From a candidate division FCPU426 bacterium (GTDB taxonomy: Bacteria; Oederibacteriota; Muellerivitia; Muellerivitales; Muellerivitaceae), in contig PLFD01000025.1 of NCBI GenBank assembly GCA_003136635.1, forward strand, positions 1 to 64,000: 64,000 nt of DNA. The letters run 5' to 3'. The translations under genes were made by a program, and so were the position numbers. This document shows, one piece after another, positions 45,638-55,465 of the stretch (its first letter is position 1; each line of letters begins with the position of its first letter). Under the pieces are notes generated by a model that saw nothing but the letters and a program-made list of their open reading frames with translations, was not told the DNA's origin and made no database searches.

Positions 45638-47545
45638 CTATTTAAAAGGAATGACTTTATTTTCAATCAAATAATATTCCAACAGACGCGCGACAAGTTC
45701 ATTTCCATAGGTCGTAAAATGATCATTGTAAACAGGGGCGTAACTGGTTTTTAAAGCGTCGAACGATTCGCTAAGGTCGAGAAACCTTAAATTATATTGA
45801 GAGCAAACACCGCCCCAAAAAAACGCCGCGCAATCATTCGGAAGCGCTCCGCCTGGGACATAGAAGAAAAACAATTGGGGGCTATTCCCCTCCGAGGTTT
45901 TCATCAAATTGAGTTTTTCGTGTAAAAGCTTCAGCCGCGGGCCCGTCATTTCCCTCAGATCACTTTGAATTTGCTCATCCCCGTTACAAAAAAGACTCCA
46001 AAAACCGTCACCAGGAAAATCCTGTTTTTCAGAAACGGGAATTTTAAGTTTTTTACAACGCTGTAGTAAGTCTAACGCGACTCCCGCAGTGGCCCGTTCG
46101 GATAGCGGTTGTAATAAATATTCATAATCTATCGATTTCGCCGGAATGCCTTCGGATGTCAGTGGCCTTTGATAATAATCCTTGTAACCGGTTTGATCTG
46201 CCATCGCCAGGACCAGATCAATGTCATATTTTTTGACAAAATCAGGTACTTCATAATAAGCCCAAGTGCTGATCGCCTCCCCCCGGTGTGTCAAATTCAA
46301 GACCTCAAAATGAATATTGAGGTTTCTCAGAACCGCCTCCGTATTGAGCAAAAGCTCCAGTTGTTTTGAATAAGTGTAAACCCTCGGTGTCTCGATCGTC
46401 TCATCCACGTCCGCGGAGGGATCGGAAGGAATGGGCACCGCTGTAGAATTTCGGGAAGTTCCGATCGTCAATATCCTAAAAGTTCTGGGCGGTTTCTGGG
46501 CGGGATAATCAAAATCGGTCAGGTTACTGTTGTTATTCTTAAAAGCGGACCACCACTTTTCAAAATCATAATCTTTGACGCTTAAAATCGAATATCCGGT
46601 CGTAATATAGAACTTCCTTGCCTCGTTGGGCGCGGACAAAAAACCAACCGGGCTATCCTCTTGAAAATTCAAAAGAGCCAGCGCGCCATGATAGTCCTGG
46701 TTCTTCAACAAAAATCCCCAGGGAGTCTGGAAATTCACCACACTCGAATCCGGAAGTCCCATCTTCACTAAAACCCCGCCTTTCTGTAAGGCGTATAAAG
46801 AACCGTCCGAGGAGCATAAAGCTAAAACATCTTTCCCATTCCCTATGGCAGTCAGGGAAACCGAATGAGATGGCGAATCTTCGTCCTGAACAACTTCATA
46901 GACGGTGGACAATTGGCTGTCCGCGATACAGAGATGACCTTGGTATAAACAAAGGGCTCCGGGATTCGGCACCTGGTCAATGTTCGAAAAAACTGTCGAT
47001 ATCGCCAGAGATTTCATATTCATTTTTTCAACTTTTTTATTGTCCGGCTCTGAATAATAAAGACAATCGTCTTGTGGCAGATAAACCATATTTCGAATGG
47101 TGAGCCCATTGGCGATAGTGGACACCAATTGGTTTTGAAGATCGATCAGTCGGATCAATCCGTTACCAGAATCAAAAACAGCCATCCTTTTTCCAGGCAG
47201 GGCAGTCAACAGGGAGGGGGTATTAAATGTCGCTATGGATAAAGATCCGTCTTGAGCCCCAACAGTACCAGTCCCCACCAAAGTTTTCACTTCATTATTG
47301 TGCGCAAAGTCGATCAATCGAATACGTTGATTGCCTGAGTCTGCCACATAAAGTTTATTCCCTGCTTCATCAAAAGCTAACCCCATTGGTTTATTAAAAC
47401 GAGCCAATGCAAAAGGGCCATCCCGAAATCCCGCTTCGCTCCCTCCTGCCACGAGGCTGTTGTAAGACTCCATTGGTGTAACAGCCCAGCTGGGGGCGGT
47501 TGCCAGGCAAAACAAAAAGAGAAAAAAAGAAAAAATCCTTTTCAT
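45638..47545 (-). CDS. Secreted NHL-propeller/SGNH fusion protein
   Basis: 635 residues: signal peptide (1-21, PSWAVT), NHL-type beta-propeller repeats over about 28-320 (RFNKPMGLAFDEAGNKLYVADSGNQRIR in pieces: NKPMGLAFD, LYVADSGNQRIRLID), and a C-terminal SGNH-like domain. The nucleophile block reads ILTIGTSRNS, where GDS has become GTS (Ser364), while the catalytic His (NDHFTTYG, His609) remains. It is paralogous to the protein at 55466. Likely exported and part of the acylation locus. Confidence 0.7.
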   Translation of the reverse strand: MKRIFSFFLFLFCLATAPSWAVTPMESYNSLVAGGSEAGFRDGPFALARFNKPMGLAFDEAGNKLYVADSGNQRIRLIDFAHNNEVKTLVGTGTVGAQDGSLSIATFNTPSLLTALPGKRMAVFDSGNGLIRLIDLQNQLVSTIANGLTIRNMVYLPQDDCLYYSEPDNKKVEKMNMKSLAISTVFSNIDQVPNPGALCLYQGHLCIADSQLSTVYEVVQDEDSPSHSVSLTAIGNGKDVLALCSSDGSLYALQKGGVLVKMGLPDSSVVNFQTPWGFLLKNQDYHGALALLNFQEDSPVGFLSAPNEARKFYITTGYSILSVKDYDFEKWWSAFKNNNSNLTDFDYPAQKPPRTFRILTIGTSRNSTAVPIPSDPSADVDETIETPRVYTYSKQLELLLNTEAVLRNLNIHFEVLNLTHRGEAISTWAYYEVPDFVKKYDIDLVLAMADQTGYKDYYQRPLTSEGIPAKSIDYEYLLQPLSERATAGVALDLLQRCKKLKIPVSEKQDFPGDGFWSLFCNGDEQIQSDLREMTGPRLKLLHEKLNLMKTSEGNSPQLFFFYVPGGALPNDCAAFFWGGVCSQYNLRFLDLSESFDALKTSYAPVYNDHFTTYGNELVARLLEYYLIENKVIPFK

Positions 47546-47660
47546 AAACCCCTCCAGATTTGAAATCCATGCTTAGTTGATTCTTCCAATTATTATGCGT
47601 ATTTCATAAAAACCGGGAGAATTAAAGACTTTTTGTAAAAAACTCTGATCACCAAAAAAA

Positions 47661-48677
47661 TCAATGAACTAGGACTCCATAAGGTCCGCCCGGAACATCA
47701 GCTTTGTTCAAAATTTTGGCGAATTCCCGGTTAAACCGAAGTGTTCCTTTTTCATTCAGATGAGCGTAGTCGGAAAAAAGTTTCCAGGAATAGACCGTCC
47801 GAAAGGTGGAAAGGATGTGAAATTGAGAATCCTCTTGCGCCAAGCCGTTTAAATAATCTTGATAAGCCTTGAAAACGCCCGAATCCAGATGAGGAACGGA
47901 AGATTCATTAATGGGCATAACATAAAAATAGATGGGAATATTTTCTGTTTTTAAAAGATCCAAAGTCTTTCGAAAATAATAATCAATTACCGGACTTACA
48001 GTAAAAGTCTTCAGTTTGGTGTCGGCGTTCAGGGCTTTCGATCCGTCTTGGAGAGGAAAGTAATATTGACCTCTGGTTTGAGCGATCACCCCCAGAGCTT
48101 CCTCGTTATCTTTTTTCCGCACACCAGGAGCATCCGCATATAAGGACGAAACGTAATAGGGAGGAAACCCGCGTGAAAGCAGGAAGGAATATAACCGTTG
48201 ATCCAGGTTCCAAAGACCCGTGCCTGAAATAAGTTCCTTATCCTTGAGTCTGAAAATAGTCTCCAAAACCTCATCGGCTTCAGGACCGCTGATTAACCCG
48301 AATTTCACCGTATTTTCCCAATAAAAATCTGGATGTACCAAATGGTAAGCGTTATACGAAAGAAGAACTGCCTTAGGATGAACTGGCGCCTTCATTAATC
48401 TGCGGATCAAAAAATAACTTTCAATCGGTGTAGATCCCATCATCCCGCAATTGATCACCCCTGGCCCAAGCTTTTCTGGTTGAATGCCATCCAATACAGC
48501 CGAATCACCAAAAATGGCCAGTCCAGACTTTGAATAACCATCGATCAAACAGTCTTTCCCTGTCAAAAGGGCGTAATCCCGGCTCAGATAGTCCATTCGG
48601 TGGTCCAGACCCCAACCCCAAACGAACGCTAACCCTGCCACGAACACTAAGATTAAGGTTATTAAAAAAGATCGCAT
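47661..48677 (-). CDS. SGNH/GDSL-type extracytoplasmic protein next to MBOAT-2
   Basis: 338 residues with one N-terminal hydrophobic segment (1-22), probably a membrane anchor. LAIFGDSAVLDGI (about 53-65) is the Ser block and DYAHLNEKGTLRFN is the C-terminal Asp-His block. It follows MBOAT-2 by 13 bp and is probably its partner in acyl transfer to a polymer. Start with ATG. Confidence 0.8.
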   Translation of the reverse strand: MRSFLITLILVFVAGLAFVWGWGLDHRMDYLSRDYALLTGKDCLIDGYSKSGLAIFGDSAVLDGIQPEKLGPGVINCGMMGSTPIESYFLIRRLMKAPVHPKAVLLSYNAYHLVHPDFYWENTVKFGLISGPEADEVLETIFRLKDKELISGTGLWNLDQRLYSFLLSRGFPPYYVSSLYADAPGVRKKDNEEALGVIAQTRGQYYFPLQDGSKALNADTKLKTFTVSPVIDYYFRKTLDLLKTENIPIYFYVMPINESSVPHLDSGVFKAYQDYLNGLAQEDSQFHILSTFRTVYSWKLFSDYAHLNEKGTLRFNREFAKILNKADVPGGPYGVLVH

Positions 48678-48690
48678 CTTTAAATTTTCC

Positions 48691-50286
48691 TCAAAACCGA
48701 AAATACAAAAATTCGCTATTACCCGTGACCATCAACAAAGTCGCTAAAAACAAAACCGCCAGCAAGCATCCCCATAAGATATTCGGCCGCCATTGGAACG
48801 AGAAAAGCGGGGGTTTAGACCGAATATTCGTTAGAGACGCTCCCTCCTTTTCGAAAAGTTGGAGGACGTTGGGGAGAGCCAGAACGAAAACAAAAGCAAC
48901 CGCCAGGGTGATCAAAGAATTCGTATAGTTCCAATAAGGCACAGGAAAACCGAAATAATCTAAAATCGACTCAATTACACCCTCGGGCCCTCCCACACTG
49001 TCTCCAGTGCCCCTGCCGATCATGCACTGGATCAACTGCCATGCATCCTGGGCCGTTTTCGCTCTAAAAAAAATCTGGGCGATCAAAACCGATAGATAGG
49101 TCAATCCCCATTTCCAGACCCCGTCCAGCCACGACGAACAACGGGAAACCGGTGTTTTCGGGGCTTTTGGCCCAAACATCCGCCAGGCGTGATTAACGCA
49201 AAGATAGACACCGTGCAACAAACCGAAAATAAAAAACTGTAACCCCGCTCCATGCCATACTCCCGCCAGAATCATGGTATATAGCGTGGGCAAAGCCAAT
49301 ATGACCAGAAAACCTTCCAAAGTAGTCTCCTCAGCCTTTAACAAAGGCATGCCTTTGGCCGCACGCTGGCGCATAATCCAAAGAGAGACGGGATTATAGA
49401 GATAAAGTGTCAAATAGCGGGTCAACGAAATATGCCATCTTTGCCAAAAGTCGATGATACTTTTGCTTTTATAAGGCGAGTCAAAGTTCGCGGGAAATTT
49501 CACATTGAACATTCGTGCCAAGCCTAAAGCCATTTCTGAATATCCCGCGAAATCAAAATAAAGCTGCAGGGAATAACACAAAACACCGGCCCAGGCTTCT
49601 ACAGAATGTTTTTCCACAGTGTGTTTAAAAACATCATTGGCCAACGGGGCTAGCTGGTCCGCGAGGAGTACTTTCTTCGCCAGACCCATAATGAAAATGG
49701 AAATTCCAATACCAATATTGTCCAAATTGAGCGCATAGGTTTCTTTCTTAGCGAATTGGGGCATGATCTCGCGGTGATGCAATATGGGTCCCGCTATCAA
49801 ATGTGGGAAAAAAGTCACAAAAAGCACATATTCCAAAAATCCTCTTTCACGCGCATTCCCTCCCTGAGTGTCGATTAAAAATCCGATCTGGGTGAATGTG
49901 AAGAAAGAGATGCCCAATGGCAGGATAATGGAACCCTCGGAATAGCCCTGATAAAAACCATGCTCATGAAACCAGTCCAACAAGTTGAATAAATATTTGA
50001 AATAAAAGAGAAGCGCTAAATTGGAAAAAATTCCAACCGCCAAAATAAGAGAAGAGATTTTAGTCCTCTCTTGAAATGCCTGGATCAAATAACCGCAGCA
50101 ATAGTTAAAGAGAATTGACCCGATCAAAAGCAGTAAAAATTTTGGATTCCACCAGCCATAAAAAAAGAAAGAAAGAGCTGCTAGCCAGAACTTGGCGGCG
50201 TTCATTTGAAAATAACCTAAAAAATAATAAATCAGTACCGAAACGGGCAAAAAGAGAAAGAGAAAGGGTAAGGAATTAAAGAGCAC
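48691..50286 (-). CDS. MBOAT-2: O-acyltransferase with built-in C-terminal FxYxxF tail
   Basis: 531 residues with about twelve to thirteen helices. FWQRWHISLTRYL (280-292) and AGVWHGAGLQ with catalytic His345 identify an AlgI-family MBOAT. It ends with SEFLYFRF (Tyr528), preceded by a last transmembrane helix (NILWGCLLAVLFLATLLMV), so the tail resembles a DltX-like relay fused to the enzyme. It starts with GTG and lies downstream of the ACP gene by 27 bp. It probably receives the acyl group from that ACP. Confidence 0.92.
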   Translation of the reverse strand: MLFNSLPFLFLFLPVSVLIYYFLGYFQMNAAKFWLAALSFFFYGWWNPKFLLLLIGSILFNYCCGYLIQAFQERTKISSLILAVGIFSNLALLFYFKYLFNLLDWFHEHGFYQGYSEGSIILPLGISFFTFTQIGFLIDTQGGNARERGFLEYVLFVTFFPHLIAGPILHHREIMPQFAKKETYALNLDNIGIGISIFIMGLAKKVLLADQLAPLANDVFKHTVEKHSVEAWAGVLCYSLQLYFDFAGYSEMALGLARMFNVKFPANFDSPYKSKSIIDFWQRWHISLTRYLTLYLYNPVSLWIMRQRAAKGMPLLKAEETTLEGFLVILALPTLYTMILAGVWHGAGLQFFIFGLLHGVYLCVNHAWRMFGPKAPKTPVSRCSSWLDGVWKWGLTYLSVLIAQIFFRAKTAQDAWQLIQCMIGRGTGDSVGGPEGVIESILDYFGFPVPYWNYTNSLITLAVAFVFVLALPNVLQLFEKEGASLTNIRSKPPLFSFQWRPNILWGCLLAVLFLATLLMVTGNSEFLYFRF

Positions 50287-50312
50287 AGACGTCCCTTGGA
50301 GTGGAAATCAAT

Positions 50313-50570
50313 CTAATTTTTTTTCGCCAACCGCTTTTCGATCAGGGCCACAAAATCACCCACGTTCTTGAGTTCCTCCAATTCGGAGGCGTTAAATTTG
50401 ACCCCGAACTCCATCTCAGCTCCCACGATAATATTGATGTGGTTAAAGGAATCCCAGCCTTCCACGTCCTCCGCAGTGCTTTTGAGGGTTAATTTCACAT
50501 CCTCATTCCCCAAAACCTGGCCGATCACCTTGGTCAAACGCTTGAGTATTTCTGATGGTGTCATGGTCAA
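50313..50570 (-). CDS. Acyl carrier protein
   Basis: 85 residues, helical, acidic. The phosphopantetheine attachment site is Ser41 in GWDSFNHI. It overlaps the FkbH-like gene by 4 bp and precedes MBOAT-2 in one unit, so its likely job is to carry the acyl group loaded by the HAD enzyme to the MBOAT, not fatty acid synthesis. A dedicated transferase adding the phosphopantetheine arm is not seen here. Confidence 0.92.
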   Translation of the reverse strand: MTMTPSEILKRLTKVIGQVLGNEDVKLTLKSTAEDVEGWDSFNHINIIVGAEMEFGVKFNASELEELKNVGDFVALIEKRLAKKN

Positions 50571-52459
50571 TTTCCCTTTTGCAGCTTCATGAAATAGTCG
50601 AACTTCTTTTTGGTTCCCAGCGTTAAAGACCAGCGACTGTTTCCCTTCTCATCCGTTCCCAACGGCTCAAAACCTAAGTCCGGGTAATGATCCTTCACCA
50701 TGTTGTTCTTGGCCGTGGGAAAATATTGGCCGATCAGCTTTTGAGCACCCTTGTTCTCGGTTTCCTGAACCAGCAGATCCATCATGGCCTGTTCCACCCC
50801 CCGTCCCAAAACCCGGCAGCTCATCAGCCAAGTATCCACCAGCCAATCGCCTTCCTTTTGCTCAAGGGCAATTATTATACCGATGATGCCATTATCCCCA
50901 AAGCGGTCTATCAGCCGACACCTCAAAGTCACCGCTTTGGGGTCCTCAGAAAAACGCCTAGTCTCGTCTTCAGAATAGCGGCGGGTTGTCAGGTTGAATT
51001 GATTGGTCTTATTGATCAGTTGGGTCACCCTGGGCAGACTGAGCGAATCAAAGGGCCCCCAAATCATTTCCATCTCCAAACTTTTGAGATATTCGGATAG
51101 GTCAGTGAAAGAGGCCTGAATCTTTTCCCTTTCCACATTTTTTTGATACTGCTCAACCCGGATCAGGTCCTCAGTAGTCAAAGCGACAGCTTCAAAATAA
51201 CCAGCTGAAACCAGACAGTCTGGATATAGCGCCGGATCCTCAGGCAGTTCGGGCACCGCCACCATGGGCAACTCTCCCCTGACTTGGTTGCGCTCGTAGG
51301 GGTTATCATCCACAAAGACCAAAGAGTCCAACCCGATATTTAACTGTTGGGCTATCTGTTTCAGATTTGAGGCCTTGTCATTCCAGTTGGCCGAAAAGGC
51401 AGCGATATCGCTTCTCTTTAACACCATTTCGGGATGTTTTTCAAATGGCTCTAAAGCCGTCTTTTCGTCGTTTTTGGAACAAACAGCTAGGATTACGCCC
51501 CGACTCGCCAAGTCCCGGACGAAGCGCTGAAAAGCCACAAAGGATTCTCCTACCCCACTTCCCTGTCCTAGTTTTATCCCTTCCAAACCATCATCGCCGA
51601 TCACTCCACCCCAGAGCGTGTGGTCTAGGTCCAGCACCAGGCACTTATAAGAGCGGCCCAACTGGGCCGCCAAAAGTCGTCCCACCAATTCGCCGTACAT
51701 CGGTCCCGCCACGGGGCTTACTTCCTGTTTGGCCTTGTGCCACAAAACCGGGTCATGCCAATCTTTTATCCCGTCTCTAGCGGCCCAGTTATTGATATCT
51801 AACAGATCCACCTTTTGCTCATCCGCTAAACTTCTCAGACGCTCATTGAAGATCCGAAGCAGATGGGACGGCGAATCCGGAAGCCGGTGTTCATTGTGTC
51901 CCATCAGGGGTTGGTATAAAGGAAGTGGTGTTTGTTGTATGATCCGGCAGCAAAACTTTTCCCGTGAAAGCCGCCAGAGGGTTTGAATCTGATCCAAGGC
52001 TCTTTCCAGTTTTGCAGAAGCCGTCTCGACCGTTCGCCCTAAAGGCTGAGTGCCGAAAAAGCTCAGAGCATCAAAAGCCACTAGCACCACCGTAGGTTTG
52101 AATGCCTGTAGATGGGATGTAGGGTCCATGATCTCTTGTAGCGATTGGCCATAATCGGTCACATAGGTTTTGATCCACAGGTTCCGTCTTAGGCCTCCCA
52201 CCCGGATGCCCGGCAACAATTGATCCACCGTAGAAGAACTTAACAAAGCCAAACGCACTTCAGGAACCGATACCCCAGAGGGCAGTCCCGCAGCGAATTT
52301 TTCTTTGAAAAGCTTGTCAACCTGGATAGTTTCTAAAAAATTAAGATTCGTCTGAGCCATGGCGGTCAGAAGGGTCCATGCCTCTTTCGGCTGGGCTTTT
52401 TTGATCACAGTCATCTGTTTGGAGAATTCAGAATGCTTCGGGAGCCATGTCAAATTCAT
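50567..52459 (-). CDS. FkbH-like HAD-IIIC protein with N-terminal SGNH-like and C-terminal GNAT-like domains
   Basis: 630 residues. Residues 1-265 resemble the N-terminal SGNH-like region of long FkbH proteins, the HAD core has LDLDHTLWGG (Asp277, Asp279) and LVFVDDNPYER, and 470-620 form a GNAT-like domain (RVTQLINKTNQFNLTTRR). FkbH enzymes dephosphorylate 1,3-bisphosphoglycerate and load glyceryl on an ACP. With the ACP gene directly downstream, glyceryl is the first candidate for the acyl group; this is inference. Confidence 0.88.
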   Translation of the reverse strand: MNLTWLPKHSEFSKQMTVIKKAQPKEAWTLLTAMAQTNLNFLETIQVDKLFKEKFAAGLPSGVSVPEVRLALLSSSTVDQLLPGIRVGGLRRNLWIKTYVTDYGQSLQEIMDPTSHLQAFKPTVVLVAFDALSFFGTQPLGRTVETASAKLERALDQIQTLWRLSREKFCCRIIQQTPLPLYQPLMGHNEHRLPDSPSHLLRIFNERLRSLADEQKVDLLDINNWAARDGIKDWHDPVLWHKAKQEVSPVAGPMYGELVGRLLAAQLGRSYKCLVLDLDHTLWGGVIGDDGLEGIKLGQGSGVGESFVAFQRFVRDLASRGVILAVCSKNDEKTALEPFEKHPEMVLKRSDIAAFSANWNDKASNLKQIAQQLNIGLDSLVFVDDNPYERNQVRGELPMVAVPELPEDPALYPDCLVSAGYFEAVALTTEDLIRVEQYQKNVEREKIQASFTDLSEYLKSLEMEMIWGPFDSLSLPRVTQLINKTNQFNLTTRRYSEDETRRFSEDPKAVTLRCRLIDRFGDNGIIGIIIALEQKEGDWLVDTWLMSCRVLGRGVEQAMMDLLVQETENKGAQKLIGQYFPTAKNNMVKDHYPDLGFEPLGTDEKGNSRWSLTLGTKKKFDYFMKLQKGN

Positions 52460-52555
52460 TGGCCATCAACTCGATTCCAACTCAAGATGAGTCATATAAG
52501 AGGTTGAAAAAATAAACCTATTGTATCAGTTAGGCGAAACGAGACGGGTCCCACA

Positions 52556-53815
52556 TTACTTTTTGGACGGTTGGTAGGGCCAGTTCGCAAATTGCTCTAA
52601 AATAACCAACGACATAATCGCATGACCAAGATCATTGGGATGCATATACTCGGGGTCACCTAAAGGGCAAAAATACTCTGGATGATTGAACATCGCCGAA
52701 CCAATATTCGCGATTCTCATGTTGGGATATTTAGCTTGAATCTCATAAAGTCGTTGAATATAAGCCCCATAAATAGCGTTGATATCGCCTTTTCCGGTTC
52801 CACCCAAAAAATCTGCTACCGTTGTCACCACCAGATGAATATCAGGATCAGCGGTATAAATTTGACCAATGGCCTCGCTTAAATCTTTCTGATAAGCATA
52901 AGAATACGAAACTCCTTGAGAGAGCGTGGCCCCTTTTGTGCAGTCTGGAAAATCCCTGCTGTTTCGCTCCTGAAATTCTCTATTTCCTGTTACCAACACA
53001 GCATAACCGACAGGAATTCCTTTTTTATTGTAATCAGCAAGAAGTTTGGGAAGAACTTGTGTCCAATCAGCGGGTCTGCCCCCAGGAATAATTGAATGTT
53101 CCAACTGAATTTGTGGATACCAATCGTTTAATCCGCCATAGGTCAATGCCCACATAGGAATACCATTGGCGCTTTTTCCATCGCCAGCGGCCCAAGAATC
53201 ACCGAGGACTAGATAAATGACCTTGGAAGTAGGCGTTGGAACAGGAGTCAGTGTTGATATGGCTGTTGGTATAGCTAACAACTTTACATCCGAATCTACG
53301 GCATTTCCATTACTGCTACTGTCGGCAACTATCACCGCCGGCGTGCTGATAGGTTTTTGAGTCAAAGCATTAAGAATAGATACAGGCGCTTGATCAAATT
53401 TATCACCATTGCTATTCCAAACACGCAATAAAAAACTGTCTTTTATGTTATCCACAGGGCCAGACCAAATCACACTGTATGAATTAGCTTTCACGGTTTC
53501 AGATCCGAAGTGGGCATTATGAACGGAATCTAAAACAATCATCTGATTCAAGGTTAAATCTTCAATGGCGAATTTAATCGTCCGGTCCACGTATCCCGAA
53601 TTAATAAACTGGACCCCGATAGCATAGGGTGATTTTTTGTTCCATCCAAATCGATAAGCGACGTTTTTGAAATCCGGCTGACCATCATCGGGAATAATGT
53701 AAGGTTCAGAAACTATACCGTAAACTTTTGATATTGCTTTCACTTCTTGGGCACCTAACTCTTTAGCGCCTAAAATTACTGTCAAAAGCAAAATATAAAA
53801 ACAAAAAAATTTCAT
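52556..53815 (-). CDS. Secreted protein: beta-rich N-terminal domain plus SGNH domain
   Basis: 419 residues from an ATG with GAGG upstream. A signal peptide ends near residue 23 (LGAQEV), then a beta-rich domain (about 30-165: YRFGWNKKSPYAIGVQF, VWNSNGDKFD), a Thr-Pro linker and an SGNH domain from about 220 (YLVLGDSWAAGDG; DPEYMHPNDLGH near the end). The two domains are encoded separately by the next two upstream genes, which look like the split version. Confidence 0.75.
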   Translation of the reverse strand: MKFFCFYILLLTVILGAKELGAQEVKAISKVYGIVSEPYIIPDDGQPDFKNVAYRFGWNKKSPYAIGVQFINSGYVDRTIKFAIEDLTLNQMIVLDSVHNAHFGSETVKANSYSVIWSGPVDNIKDSFLLRVWNSNGDKFDQAPVSILNALTQKPISTPAVIVADSSSNGNAVDSDVKLLAIPTAISTLTPVPTPTSKVIYLVLGDSWAAGDGKSANGIPMWALTYGGLNDWYPQIQLEHSIIPGGRPADWTQVLPKLLADYNKKGIPVGYAVLVTGNREFQERNSRDFPDCTKGATLSQGVSYSYAYQKDLSEAIGQIYTADPDIHLVVTTVADFLGGTGKGDINAIYGAYIQRLYEIQAKYPNMRIANIGSAMFNHPEYFCPLGDPEYMHPNDLGHAIMSLVILEQFANWPYQPSKK

Positions 53816-53844
53816 GTTTCCTCTTCGTAAATTAAAATACTTGT

Positions 53845-54735
53845 TTACTGTTTGGCCGATACGTAGGGCCAATTCGCAAATTGTTCTAAAATAGTCATCG
53901 CTATAATAACCTGTCCTAGATCATTGGGATGAGTATATTCGGGATCCCCTAATGGACAAATGTATTCAGGATGACCGTACATCGCATGATAAATATTTGC
54001 GATTCTCATATTAGGGTGATGGGTCTGAATCTCATAAAGGCGTTGCACGTAGGCTTCATAAACACCGCTTGGAGTAACCTTGCCGGTGCCGCCTGTATAA
54101 TCAGCAACTGTAGTAACAACAAGATGAATATCGGGATAAGCGGTATAGATTTCACCAATCACTTTATTCAAGTCTTTTTTAAAAATAAATGAATAAGAAA
54201 CACCCTGGGAGAGCGTTGCGCCTTTGGCACAATCGGCATAATCTCCCGGCTTGTTCGGTTCTAAAAATTCATCCTGCCCCGTTACAAGTATCATATAGCC
54301 GATGGGCGTTCCTTTTTTAAGATAATCGGCCAAAAGATTTGGCAAAACTTGAAGCCAATCATGGGGTCTGCCTCCTGGAATAATCTTGTATTCATACTGA
54401 ATCTGGGGATACCAAAGACTTAACCCAGCTAAAGTAAGAGCCCACATGGGGGTGCCAATACGACTTGTTCCATTCCCGGCGACCCAAGAATCACCGAGGA
54501 CAAAATAAATACTTTTAGATGTGGGAGTTGGAATGGGGGTCAGTGTAACTACAGGTGTTGAAGTAATTGTTGGCACTAGAGTCATAGATGGAGTACTCGC
54601 ATGGGACTGAGCGGGAAAAATTTGAACGGCCGGAGTTTGTGTCACGATCATCGACGCTTTGACTTCTTGGGCCCATAAATTTTTCACCCAAAAGAAGGAA
54701 GTCAAAAGCAAAAAGGAAAGATATATCCTTTTCAT
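53845..54735 (-). CDS. Secreted SGNH-domain protein (SGNH half of the split pair)
   Basis: 296 residues with signal peptide (LWAQEVKAS), a Pro/Thr-rich segment (about 30-75), then the SGNH domain: IYFVLGDSWVAGNG and DPEYTHPNDLGQ. It is closely similar along the domain to the protein at 52556. It lacks the beta-rich N-terminal domain, which is encoded by the gene at 54817 upstream. AAGGAG precedes the ATG. Confidence 0.75.
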   Translation of the reverse strand: MKRIYLSFLLLTSFFWVKNLWAQEVKASMIVTQTPAVQIFPAQSHASTPSMTLVPTITSTPVVTLTPIPTPTSKSIYFVLGDSWVAGNGTSRIGTPMWALTLAGLSLWYPQIQYEYKIIPGGRPHDWLQVLPNLLADYLKKGTPIGYMILVTGQDEFLEPNKPGDYADCAKGATLSQGVSYSFIFKKDLNKVIGEIYTAYPDIHLVVTTVADYTGGTGKVTPSGVYEAYVQRLYEIQTHHPNMRIANIYHAMYGHPEYICPLGDPEYTHPNDLGQVIIAMTILEQFANWPYVSAKQ

Positions 54736-54816
54736 ACCACTCCTTGTTAGATAAACTCCGTATCAAATCTAGTTATTTTAATTAATTTATTGCAGGTAAT
54801 TCTGTAAAACAAAATA

Positions 54817-55266
54817 TTATTGCTGGTCTTTTATAGAAATGGGTTCTTTGTCGAATTCATCTCCGTCGCTGTTCCAAATCCGCAGGGAAAAGCTATCATT
54901 AATATTATCCACCAACCCGGACCAAATCACGCTGGTGGAGTTTGCCTTTAAGTCTTCAATTCCAAAACGGCTATTGCGAACCGCGTCTATCGGGACCGCT
55001 TTGTTTGTAGTGACATCCTTAATTGCGAATTTGAACTTGATGGTTTTGTAAGCGTGGTTTGCGAACTGGATGGCAATGGAACAGGGTATTTTGCTGGACC
55101 ATCCAAATCTAAAATAAACGTCAGCAAAATTCTGTTGGTCGTTATCCGGAAGCGTATACGGCACCGAAACAATCGGAAAAAATTTTGCTAAATCTTTTAC
55201 CTGCTGGGCTGATAAATAATTCACACTAAAGAAAAGAATTAAAATGTAAAATAAAACATTTTTCAT
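54817..55266 (-). CDS. Secreted beta-rich domain protein (N-terminal half of the split pair)
   Basis: 149 residues from the ATG at 55266; a signal peptide ends at about 22 (YLSAQQVKD). YFRFGWSSKIPCSIAIQF and LRIWNSDGDEFDKEP align with residues 30-165 of the protein at 52556. The domain has no recognised name; its all-beta pattern and exported state suggest binding of a polymer or partner. It is preceded by a plausible promoter. Confidence 0.65.
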   Translation of the reverse strand: MKNVLFYILILFFSVNYLSAQQVKDLAKFFPIVSVPYTLPDNDQQNFADVYFRFGWSSKIPCSIAIQFANHAYKTIKFKFAIKDVTTNKAVPIDAVRNSRFGIEDLKANSTSVIWSGLVDNINDSFSLRIWNSDGDEFDKEPISIKDQQ

Positions 55267-55330
55267 ACCTTCCCCTTTGAAGATCAAAACTTAAATTTTA
55301 ATTAAGCCTTTATTTTAATCCGGTTCCTTA

Positions 55331-55358
55331 TTAATAGTACCATCTCTAACAATGACAA
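55331..55358 (-). promoter_or_regulatory. Candidate promoter for the 54817-53845-52556 unit
   Basis: Minus strand: TTGTCA, a 16-bp spacer, TATTAA, about 65 bp before the start codon at 55266. It lies in the divergent gap shared with the plus-strand NHL-SGNH gene. Confidence 0.4.
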
Positions 55359-55465
55359 GGGTTACAACTCAATAAATTGATAAATAGCAAGTTGAGTTTT
55401 AATGACTCTCCTAACAACAAGTCTACGTTATGATGTTGCCATTAAGAGTTCGATCGAGGTCTTCA

